Shown piece by piece: positions 1 to 6,242 of a stretch of DNA of 6,242 nucleotides. Positions within the stretch are counted from its first letter, which is position 1. Each line of letters begins with the position of its first letter. This stretch comes from Hymenobacter sp. (GTDB lineage: Bacteria > Bacteroidota > Bacteroidia > Cytophagales > Hymenobacteraceae). A program made the translations under genes and the position numbers. The notes under the pieces were generated by a model, which saw only the letters and a list, made by a program, of their open reading frames with translations, searched no databases and was not told where the DNA came from. The DNA is taken from contig JANYFQ010000107.1 in NCBI GenBank assembly GCA_025362615.1, forward strand, positions 1-6,242, read 5' to 3'.

Positions 1-63
1 CACCGCGCGTCGGAGACGCGAAGCCAGTGAACACGCGGTAAAAACGCGCGCCAGCGGCATCAT
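1..63 (-). CDS. possible N-terminal fragment of an unidentified gene, cut by the window edge
   Basis: On the minus strand two adjacent ATG codons (first base 63 and 60) open a frame that reaches the window edge without a stop, starting MMPLARVFTACSLASRLRRA. An AAAGGGGGCG stretch lies just before the first ATG and could act as a ribosome site, and the frame also extends upstream to a GTG at 90. Against a gene: it is only 21 codons, I recognise nothing in it, and positions 6-20 are a perfect 6-bp palindrome (CGCGTC-GGA-GACGCG). The stretch may therefore be a small non-coding repeat that happens to be open. More sequence to the left is needed to decide. Confidence 0.2.
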   Translation of the reverse strand, partial: MMPLARVFTACSLASRLRRAV

Positions 64-84
64 CGCCCCCTTTATAAACAGCTT

Positions 85-118
85 CAACACCCAGGAACCC
101 AACACCCAACAATACCCA
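85..118. repeat. short CAAYACCCA repeats between genes
   Basis: The 79-bp gap downstream of the monooxygenase stop holds three copies of CAAYACCCA on the plus strand (85-93, 100-108, 110-118), followed by CAAC. It is a low-complexity stretch. I see no hairpin with a T-tract here that would terminate the monooxygenase transcript. Confidence 0.4.
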
Positions 119-142
119 ACAACTTTGGCGTAGGCTTCTCCA

Positions 143-1300
143 TCACAAACGGCCGTAAATAAACCGCGTTTGCATATCGGTCACGAAGTCGGGCGTGGCT
201 TGCAGTAGCCGGTTACGAACCGCTACCAGCGCCGGGTTTTCCAGTTGGGCCAGTCGGCCCACCAGTGCCGAACGCCGCCCGATGGCCTGGGTACGCGCCC
301 GACGCTGCTGCTCGAAGGTGCGGAATGCCACCGTTGGGTGCGGGCTTTGGCGGAAGGCGGCAGCCAGCGCAAAAGCGTCTTCCAGCGCCTGCCCAGCGCC
401 CTGGCCGAGGTTGGGCGTGGTGGCGTGGGCGGCATCGCCGAGGAGCAGGACGCGGCCGAAAGCGAAGCGCGGCAGCGGGGGCATGTCGGTAATGTCGTGC
501 CAGAGCAGGGCCTCGGGCGGCGTGGCGGCCAGCAGGGCGGGCACGGCGGCGTGGTAGTCGGCAAAACGGCGGGCCAGGTCGGCCGGGCCGTAAGCGGCGA
601 AGGCCGAGTCGGCGGGCTGAGGCGCGTTGAGGCAGCAAAACCAGTACACCTGCCCCCGGCCCACGGGCACGTAGCCGAAGCGCCCGGTGCGCCCCCAGGT
701 TTCGCGGAATAAGTGCGGGCCTTGGGCGGGCAGCAGCCCAGCCGGGGCTGATACCACGGCCCGCCAGCAGGTGTAGCCCGCGTAGCGCGGCCGGGCCGCC
801 GGCAGCAGTTGCGCCCGCACGGCCGAGTGCAGGCCGTCGGCGGCCACCAAAGCCGCGCCGTTGGCAGTTTGGCCGTTGGCAAAGTGCGCCGTCACCCCGC
901 CCGATGTGAGCGTAAAACATTTGAATACGTGGTTGGTACGAATGATTTCGGGCGGGAGCTGGGCCAGCAAGATGGCTTGCAGGCGGGCGTGGCGCAGGGC
1001 CAGGTTGGGGTGGGGGCGAAAGTGCCGCCGCACGTAAGCGCCCGAGTTCACCGTCAGCAGCGGCCGGCCGGCTTCGTCGGCCAACTGTAAGCCGCTGACG
1101 GGTACGCCAGCGGCCTGCAACTCGTCGGCCAGGCCCAGTGCAGCCAGCTCGCGCACTACGTTAGCTCCCAGCACCAAGCCGGCCCCTACCGCGCCAATGG
1201 CCGGTGCCGCTTCGTACACCCGCACCGCCACCCCCTGGCGGTGCAGGGCCAGCGCCGTAGCCAGCCCGCCAATGCCGCCGCCGATGATGAGGAGTGCCAT
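143..1300 (-). CDS. FAD-dependent monooxygenase (class A flavoprotein, UbiH/salicylate-hydroxylase-like)
   Basis: A 385-residue cytosolic flavoprotein of the p-hydroxybenzoate-hydroxylase fold. Such enzymes use NAD(P)H and O2 to hydroxylate or epoxidise a substrate through a flavin C4a-hydroperoxide. The visible motifs come in the family's order. The Rossmann GGGIGG is at residues 7-12 and the ribose-binding acidic residue E30 ends the second strand (VRVYE). R104 lies in the LRHARLQ segment, and the DG motif ADGLHS (D155-G156) is followed by RYAGYTCWR at 172-180. The GD motif LLLGDAAHATTP spans 285-296 (G288-D289), followed by NLGQGAGQALEDA. The length is normal for a single-domain member and there is no signal peptide. 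The ATG is right because the dinucleotide-binding strand begins at residue 3. No Shine-Dalgarno sequence is visible. The substrate cannot be read from sequence: ubiquinone-type, aromatic-acid, urate and TetX-like enzymes share these motifs, and no neighbour suggests a pathway. Confidence 0.93.
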   Translation of the reverse strand: MALLIIGGGIGGLATALALHRQGVAVRVYEAAPAIGAVGAGLVLGANVVRELAALGLADELQAAGVPVSGLQLADEAGRPLLTVNSGAYVRRHFRPHPNLALRHARLQAILLAQLPPEIIRTNHVFKCFTLTSGGVTAHFANGQTANGAALVAADGLHSAVRAQLLPAARPRYAGYTCWRAVVSAPAGLLPAQGPHLFRETWGRTGRFGYVPVGRGQVYWFCCLNAPQPADSAFAAYGPADLARRFADYHAAVPALLAATPPEALLWHDITDMPPLPRFAFGRVLLLGDAAHATTPNLGQGAGQALEDAFALAAAFRQSPHPTVAFRTFEQQRRARTQAIGRRSALVGRLAQLENPALVAVRNRLLQATPDFVTDMQTRFIYGRL

Positions 1301-1304
1301 TGCT

Positions 1305-1455
1305 GGTTTAATTGTTTAATTGTTGCATTGCTTAATTGTTGCTCATACGGTTTCTGAACGGCACTGCGCCCACTGCGTTTTACCACTGCGCCCACTGCGG
1401 GACATGAGCACTCGCCAGCAACAATTAAGCAATGCAACAATTAAGCAATTCAACC
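1305..1455. repeat. 39-bp inverted repeat filling the gap between monooxygenase and LEA lipoprotein genes
   Basis: The left arm (1305-1343) and the reverse complement of the right arm (1417-1455) agree at 37 of 39 positions, and the inner 28 bases agree perfectly. Each arm is itself a tandem pair of one 16-mer: GCAACAATTAAGCAAT occurs exactly at 1418-1433 and 1434-1449, and its reverse complement at 1327-1342 and, with one mismatch, at 1311-1326. The 73-nt spacer (1344-1416) is G+C-rich while the arms are A+T-rich, unlike the flanking genes. The right arm ends on the base next to the lipoprotein stop codon, and the left arm stops 4 bases short of the monooxygenase ATG. It could form a long A-U stem in a minus-strand transcript. 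There is no T-tract, so it is not a standard intrinsic terminator, and no transposase is present. Confidence 0.9.
1362..1399. repeat. direct repeat CACTGCGCCCACTGCG, two copies, 22-bp period
   Basis: The exact 16-mer CACTGCGCCCACTGCG occurs at 1362-1377 and 1384-1399. Each copy contains CACTGCG twice, giving four CACTGCG words in 38 bases (1362, 1371, 1384, 1393). It lies in the loop of the surrounding 39-bp inverted repeat. It could be a protein-binding array or simple repeat expansion. The sequence alone does not tell which. Confidence 0.8.
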
Positions 1456-2085
1456 TCAATTGATACGTACTGCCCCGGCCACCGAGTCGGTGGCGAGCAC
1501 GGCAAACGCCGTGGCCCGCACAGTGTGGCCATCGGCCAGCAGCAGGCTGGGGCGCAGGCGCAAGCCCAGGCGCAGGGGGCGGCGGCGGCGGTCGGCGAGG
1601 CCCACGGCGAAGTTGCGCAGCACCGGCAGCGCGTCGTTGCCCAGCAGTGGGCGGGTGTTGAGCTCGAAGGTGAAGGGCAGCGCCACCGGGGTGCTGGTGG
1701 CGGGCAGCGGCAGGTTGGTCACGGCCCGGCCGCTGCCCAGGGGCTTGCCGTCGATGGTCACTTCGTAGTCGAAGCCGGTGAGCGTAGCGCTTTGCTGGTC
1801 GGGGTTCTGGGCTTCCAGCGCAAGCTGCATTCGCAGGGGCAGCGCCCCGCCCACGTACTCGCGGATGAGCTGGCTGCGGCTGGTCAGGTTCAGGTCTTCG
1901 GGCTTGCGTAAGCCCCGCACGTCGAGGCTGCCCAGGGTAGCCGCCTCAATGCGCAGCAGCCGAAATTGCAGCGGCACCGCGCTGGGTGTTTCCTGCATTT
2001 GCTCGCCCAGCGAACACTGCGCCAGGGCCAGGCCCAGCAGCGAAATACCCAAGAATTTTACCTTAGAAAGTACCCGTTTGTTCAT
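1456..2085 (-). CDS. LEA type 2 (LEA14/WHy-like) domain lipoprotein, putative
   Basis: This encodes 209 residues from the ATG at 2085. An in-frame TTG at 2100 would add five residues but is less likely, because MNKRVLSKVKF already gives a normal basic signal-peptide start. A hydrophobic segment (about residues 12-22) ends in ALAQC with C24. That resembles a lipobox, although Q before the cysteine is unusual, so lipidation is probable rather than certain. The mature part has the look of the LEA_2 domain: a beta-rich segment LRMQLALEAQNP followed by TLTGFDYEVTIDGKPLGSG and an alternating stretch rich in P, T and V (about residues 84-145). In this family the NP motif and the 'GxxYxxxxxGxxxxSG' spacing are typical. 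LEA14/WHy proteins are linked to desiccation and stress tolerance, and the bacterial members are poorly characterised. It would sit in the periplasm, anchored to a membrane. No clear promoter is seen in the 82 bp upstream. Confidence 0.75.
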   Translation of the reverse strand: MNKRVLSKVKFLGISLLGLALAQCSLGEQMQETPSAVPLQFRLLRIEAATLGSLDVRGLRKPEDLNLTSRSQLIREYVGGALPLRMQLALEAQNPDQQSATLTGFDYEVTIDGKPLGSGRAVTNLPLPATSTPVALPFTFELNTRPLLGNDALPVLRNFAVGLADRRRRPLRLGLRLRPSLLLADGHTVRATAFAVLATDSVAGAVRIN

Positions 2086-2167
2086 TGCTTTTGTTGTCAA
2101 TTTTGCGTCGTCGCCGTTCAGGTCGAAGTTACGTAATGTTGGCGCAACCGGTCGTAGCCCGGCCAGC

Positions 2168-2827
2168 TCAGAATAGCCTGGCCAGCACCCACAGCAGCAG
2201 CGTCAGGCCCAGCGTGGCGCTGCCGAAAGCCAGGATGACGCGCCCGTGGTAGCGGTCGCCTTCCGAAAAACCGGGCACCTGCCGGCCGTCGGGCAGGGTT
2301 TTGCGGGAGCGCCACAGGCTCCAGCCAATGGCCATGCCGATAACGCCGCCCAGCAGGGCCAGGGCATAACCAGCCACTATCCAGCCGGTGGGGCTGGGGT
2401 CGGGGGCAGCCAGGGCCGCCGTGTGCTGCGTCCGCAGCGCCTGCAAAATTTCATCGGTCACGGCCTCGCCGCGCTCGCGCAGCAGGCGGGCGGCCAGGGC
2501 CACGTCGGGGGCGCTCCAGGCGGCGGGCTGGGCCAGCAGTTCCCACAATTCGGCGTTGCTGAAGCCGAAAAGGTAATGGTCGTTTGGCAACTCGCTCGTG
2601 TCCAGGTCAATGGATGCCTGGTATTCTTCCAGCAAGTGGGCATCGCGGAAGTCGCCGGGCCGCAGGCGCACCACAAACTGCTCGTCCGAAGCCACGCCCA
2701 GCGCCGCGTTGAAACGGGCCAGGGCGTGGTCGGTGGTGTAGGCAATGCGGGCCTCATCGAGCAGCGCCAGCAGCGGCGCGGCCACGGCCGGGTTGGGGTA
2801 GGTGCGGAAGGTAAGCAGGTCGGACAT
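2168..2827 (-). CDS. DUF2007-like N-terminal domain protein with two C-terminal membrane helices
   Basis: A 219-residue protein. Residues 5-60 (TFRTYPNPAVAAPLLALLDE, then IAYTTDH and FVVRLRPGDF) resemble the DUF2007 'putative signal transducing' fold: a short beta strand, then a helix that would align with 'xxxLLexxGIxa'. A middle helical segment around 86-132 (FGFSNAELWELLAQPAAWSA, then LAARLLRERGEAVTDEIL) looks like the conserved linker found in Bacteroidota homologues, where 'W...A..LL..RG' recurs. Two hydrophobic helices follow at about 148-171 and 197-217, separated by a basic, glycine-containing loop (RSRKTLPDGRQVPG). The N-terminus has no signal peptide, so the DUF2007-like part is probably cytosolic and tethered to the inner membrane. 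No biochemical function is known to me. The start ATG lies 42 nt after the stop of the upstream gene, so co-transcription is plausible. Confidence 0.7.
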   Translation of the reverse strand: MSDLLTFRTYPNPAVAAPLLALLDEARIAYTTDHALARFNAALGVASDEQFVVRLRPGDFRDAHLLEEYQASIDLDTSELPNDHYLFGFSNAELWELLAQPAAWSAPDVALAARLLRERGEAVTDEILQALRTQHTAALAAPDPSPTGWIVAGYALALLGGVIGMAIGWSLWRSRKTLPDGRQVPGFSEGDRYHGRVILAFGSATLGLTLLLWVLARLF

Positions 2828-2869
2828 TATTTTCTGTCAAATCAACGACTGGTCGGGAAGACCGGCCCT

Positions 2870-3604
2870 TTAAAGTCGCTTGCAAATGTTTTGCAACAGC
2901 ACCGTTTCGTACGTCAGGTACTGACCCCTGATTTTACGTTCCGTAACGATGCACGACTGCAATATCAGGCGGTCGGACGGGTCAATCCCGACGTGGTAAA
3001 CGATGCCGCCCGCCTTCGTCCCCCCGTAGGCCAGCAGGTATCTTCCGCTGACCACGGTGTATTTTTTTCGGAGAATTTTATCCAGGTCTGGCGACTTGCC
3101 GTGCTGTCCCATTACCGTAATCCGCCCCTCAGAAAAGGTCAAAAAAATCCTTTCGTCCTTCGGAACCAATCGGGCGCTCCGGTAAAACCTTTGCTCCTTC
3201 AGCACCGCCGAATCGCGGTGTACAACCGAGCGGCAAACCACGCTTTCCCAACGCCCTTCCAACGCCTTGGGGTCCAGTATCCGCGTCAGCGTGTCGAGTT
3301 GGGCGTGAGGCGTGGCCGAAGGCAAGCACCGCCAAGTGCTTACCCCGTCCAAAACGAAGGACAGACCCATTTGGGTACGCTTGATTTCGGGAGTCATGAA
3401 CCGTTCGTATTTCGCGTAGTCCTGCTCCCAATACTCAAACACCGGCCGGGGCAACGCCGTGGCGTAATTGACTGCGAACGTGGTCGTATCGGGCACCGTT
3501 GGCGTGCCGGCCCGGCCTTGCCCGAATGCCGTACTGCCCGCACAAAGCAACAGCAACAGCCCCAAAACGCCAAGCAACCGCATAAACCCGCACCCATTGT
3601 TCAT
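2870..3604 (-). CDS. exported protein of unknown function
   Basis: I do not recognise a family. From the ATG at 3604 it is 244 residues. A second ATG at 3583 (residue 8, MRLLGVLG) gives a cleaner signal peptide and fits the possible promoter at 3616-3609 better, so either start may be used. A TTG at 3697 would put the terminator hairpin inside the gene and is unlikely. A signal peptide ends with STAFGQG near residues 24-30, the expected cleavage region. The cysteine in LLLLLCAGS lacks a proper lipobox. The mature part has a GRWESVVCR segment (117-125) and several alternating hydrophobic strands (RIFLTFSEGRITVMG, YTVVSGRYLLAY, ILQSCIVTERK, LTYETVLLQ), suggesting a beta-rich, perhaps lipocalin-like barrel. 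That fold is a guess. By eye the G+C is lower (about 55-57% in sampled lines) than in the monooxygenase gene. It is probably periplasmic or surface-exposed. Confidence 0.75.
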   Translation of the reverse strand: MNNGCGFMRLLGVLGLLLLLCAGSTAFGQGRAGTPTVPDTTTFAVNYATALPRPVFEYWEQDYAKYERFMTPEIKRTQMGLSFVLDGVSTWRCLPSATPHAQLDTLTRILDPKALEGRWESVVCRSVVHRDSAVLKEQRFYRSARLVPKDERIFLTFSEGRITVMGQHGKSPDLDKILRKKYTVVSGRYLLAYGGTKAGGIVYHVGIDPSDRLILQSCIVTERKIRGQYLTYETVLLQNICKRL

Positions 3605-3608
3605 GCCC

Positions 3609-3616
3609 GAAAGGTA
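3609..3616 (-). promoter_or_regulatory. possible -7 element (TACCTTTC) of the exported-protein gene
   Basis: On the minus strand, bases 3616 to 3609 read TACCTTTC, one base off the Bacteroidota -7 consensus TAnnTTTG, in the context CTTACCTTTC. It lies between the terminator T-tract and the first ATG. Transcription would begin near 3604-3602, which favours the ATG at 3583 as the translated start. I found no well-placed TTTG -33 element, so this stays tentative. Confidence 0.35.
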
Positions 3617-3620
3617 AGCG

Positions 3621-3659
3621 CCAAAAAGAAAAAGGCCGGAAGCAAACGCCCCCGGCCTT
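3621..3659 (-). terminator. rho-independent terminator of dnaK
   Basis: Read on the minus strand, AAGGCCGG (3659-3652) pairs perfectly with CCGGCCTT (3639-3632). The intervening 12 bases can continue the stem by two G-U and two G-C pairs to a GUUU tetraloop. The 3' side runs straight into a T-tract, TTTCTTTTTGG (3631-3621). This is a textbook intrinsic terminator facing left, 118 nt past the dnaK stop. There is no T-tract on the plus-strand side, so it is one-directional. It ends only 17-18 nt before the ATG of the next gene at 3604. Confidence 0.85.
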
Positions 3660-3776
3660 CCCGAAAAACCAACCCTCACCTCAAACGAACCCAACAAACC
3701 AACCGTAACCAGCCGCGCCAGCGGCGTTCCGTTTCATCCGTCAAATTCGTTTGAATCAGCGGTCAAGTCGTGTGGA

Positions 3777-5723
<1,947 letters not shown>

Positions 5724-5767
5724 GTGAGGTAGTTCGGTTAGGTAAGTGGGGGAGAAATGTCAGTTGA

Positions 5768-5799
5768 AAAGCGGCCCGTGGGCCGGTGGTGGCCGCTTT
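5768..5799 (-). promoter_or_regulatory. hairpin in the dnaK upstream region
   Basis: AAAGCGGCC (5768-5776) is perfectly complementary to GGCCGCTTT (5791-5799), giving a 9-bp stem with a 14-nt loop. A competing inner fold GGCCC-GT-GGGCC is possible. On the minus strand the stem is followed by TTTTC, so it could be a weak terminator against transcription entering dnaK, or a 5'-leader structure if transcription of dnaK starts upstream of it. It lies 45-76 nt before the dnaK ATG. The structure is seen. Its role is inferred. Confidence 0.45.
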
Positions 5800-5844
5800 G
5801 CAAGCGCCGTACCAGCCGGGGTGCGGGGTGCTTTTGCTGCCAGA

Positions 5845-5871
5845 TTGTCACCGCTGCGGGACTTACCTTTG
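5845..5871 (+). promoter_or_regulatory. Bacteroidota-type promoter of the Rpn-family gene
   Basis: TACCTTTG at 5864-5871 is an exact match to the Bacteroidota primary sigma -7 consensus TAnnTTTG. A TTG at 5845-5847 (ATTG), 16 nt upstream, is a fair -33 element, though the spacing is a little short. Transcription would start near 5876-5879, giving a leader of about 10 nt before the ATG at 5888. Confidence 0.6.
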
Positions 5872-5872
5872 G

Positions 5873-5879
5873 AAAAAGG
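5873..5879 (+). promoter_or_regulatory. AAAAAGG ribosome binding site fixing the Rpn start
   Basis: AAAAAGG ends 8 nt before the ATG at 5888. It is the only clear purine-rich ribosome site in the window at good spacing. It supports the start MAEFADKYVNPFTDYGFKK, which is also where family similarity begins. Confidence 0.55.
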
Positions 5880-5887
5880 TTAGCATT

Positions 5888-6242
5888 ATGGCTGAATTTG
5901 CAGACAAATACGTCAATCCCTTCACCGATTACGGCTTCAAGAAGCTATTCGGCGAAGAGCCGAACCAAGATTTGCTGCTCGATTTTCTCAATGCTTTATT
6001 GGGCGAGGAGCAGGGCCGCATCGTGAGCCTGACTTACCTCAAAAGCGAGCACCTGGGCTCGTCGGACATCGACCGCAAAGCTATTTTTGATATTTACTGC
6101 GATAGGACTTACGCACTCCACCCAACCGCGAAGCGGTGTCATGTTGGTAGTCAAGTGGTTTGTAGAAATCCCAAACCGCGAAGCGGTGGCACCTGTCAAG
6201 GGCGGGAGGTGTCACCGCTTCGCGGTTTGGGACTGACCTTCA
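5888..6242 (+). CDS. Rpn family / PD-(D/E)XK nuclease family 'transposase', 5' part, interrupted by a repeat element
   Basis: The frame opens MAEFADKYVNPFTDYGFKKL and continues FGEEPNQDLLLDFLNALLGE and LGSSDIDRKAIFDIYC, the characteristic N-terminus of the Bacteroidota Rpn/PF12784-type PD-(D/E)XK proteins. Normal members are about 280-310 residues. These are recombination-promoting, DNA-cleaving proteins often labelled transposase, and are frequently found in several copies and broken. D68 in the IFDIY strand should be the first metal-binding aspartate. The usual continuation (an acidic turn, then a strand with the ExQ/ExK residues) is missing. From codon 72 (about 6103) the reading turns into DRTYALHPTAKRCHVGSQ, which is translated repeat DNA rather than nuclease. 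The frame stays open to the window edge, so an in-frame fusion cannot be excluded, but a non-functional gene is most likely. The gene is divergent from dnaK. Confidence 0.85.
   Translation, partial: MAEFADKYVNPFTDYGFKKLFGEEPNQDLLLDFLNALLGEEQGRIVSLTYLKSEHLGSSDIDRKAIFDIYCDRTYALHPTAKRCHVGSQVVCRNPKPRSGGTCQGREVSPLRGLGLTF
6103..6242. mobile_element. MITE-like element inserted in the Rpn gene, left end and body
   Basis: At 6103 the sequence switches abruptly from recognisable nuclease coding to TAGGACTTACGCACTCC, then to repeated palindromes. From memory, GGACTTACGCA-type ends occur on several bacterial IS and MITE elements. I could not verify this. The visible 140 bases contain two tandem-like units: CCCAACCGCGAAGCGGTG ending in GTCAAG (6121-6155), and CCCAAACCGCGAAGCGGTG ending in GTCAAG (6170-6200). 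An inverted third copy lies at 6207-6231. No transposase is encoded in this part. The expected right end (TGCGTAAGTCCTA) is not in the window, so the element continues past 6242 and no target duplication can be assessed. Confidence 0.6.
6170..6231. repeat. 25-bp hairpin with nested mini-palindromes
   Basis: The arm at 6170-6194 pairs with 6207-6231 over 25 bp with a single G/T (wobble) position, around a 12-nt loop, GTCAAGGGCGGG. Each arm contains ACCGC-GAA-GCGGT or its complement, itself a perfect 5-bp palindrome with a 3-base loop. A further copy of the mini-palindrome lies at 6125-6137. The single G-T mismatch keeps pairing in RNA or single-stranded DNA. Confidence 0.9.

Noticed and set aside
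1301..1455. CRISPR array
   Set aside because: The repeats are tandem 16-mers without spacers, and the arms are inverted relative to each other. There are no cas genes.
2086..2100. TTG start five codons upstream of the LEA lipoprotein ATG
   Set aside because: It has no ribosome site and only lengthens an already normal signal-peptide n-region.
2851..2863. GGTC-GGGAA-GACC between the exported protein and the DUF2007-like gene
   Set aside because: It is a 4-bp stem with no T-tract, too weak to call a terminator.
3605..3697. TTG start adding 31 residues to the exported protein
   Set aside because: It would translate the terminator hairpin and bury the signal peptide 39 residues into the protein.
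2246..3754. 502-codon open frame on the plus strand across two minus-strand genes
   Set aside because: It is a G+C-driven antisense shadow. It has low-complexity Gln/Arg/Gly-rich content and no recognisable domain, and it overlaps the opposite strand of a signal-peptide protein and a membrane protein that both look real.
3712..3754. Two small palindromes past dnaK: GCCGC-GCCA-GCGGC (3712-3725) and TCAAA-TTCG-TTTGA (3741-3754)
   Set aside because: They are 5-bp stems without T-tracts or partners and are likely chance. They could be minor structures in the dnaK 3' untranslated region.
5757..6026. 89-codon plus-strand frame overlapping the Rpn start
   Set aside because: It is another frame of the Rpn gene with Cys/Arg/Ser-rich content. 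The Rpn frame has family similarity, a promoter and a ribosome site.

Overview
The window looks like chromosome from a G+C-rich member of the Bacteroidota, most likely Hymenobacter or a close Cytophagales relative. Four things point there: a DnaK with Bacteroidota-type features, a Rpn/PD-(D/E)XK 'transposase' gene of the type common in that phylum, a TAnnTTTG-type promoter, and the near absence of Shine-Dalgarno sequences. The genus is an inference. The phylum is well supported.

Layout, left to right. The first ~60 bases may hold the start of a minus-strand gene cut by the window edge, or only a small palindromic repeat. Five convincing minus-strand genes follow. Transcription runs right to left: dnaK (5723-3777), a strong intrinsic terminator (3659-3621), an exported protein of unknown function (3604-2870), a DUF2007-like two-helix membrane protein (2827-2168), a probable lipoprotein with a LEA type 2 domain (2085-1456), and an FAD-dependent monooxygenase (1300-143). 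The gap between the last two is almost entirely a 39-bp inverted repeat built from tandem 16-mers around a 73-nt spacer with its own direct repeats.

Right of dnaK, a 164-bp divergent intergenic region carries a hairpin on the dnaK side and a good Bacteroidota promoter plus AAAAAGG ribosome site for a plus-strand Rpn-family nuclease gene starting at 5888. That gene matches its family for about 71 codons. It is then broken at about 6103 by a repeat element beginning TAGGACTTACGCA, which contains nested hairpins and runs off the window end.

DnaK is the general Hsp70 chaperone. The exported protein and the DUF2007-like gene are 42 nt apart and may be co-transcribed. Nothing links the monooxygenase and the LEA lipoprotein except orientation. 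I see no complete new defence or metabolic system here. The most interesting material is non-coding: the 1305-1455 inverted repeat, the terminator set almost on top of the next start codon, and the MITE-like hairpin element that interrupts the nuclease gene.
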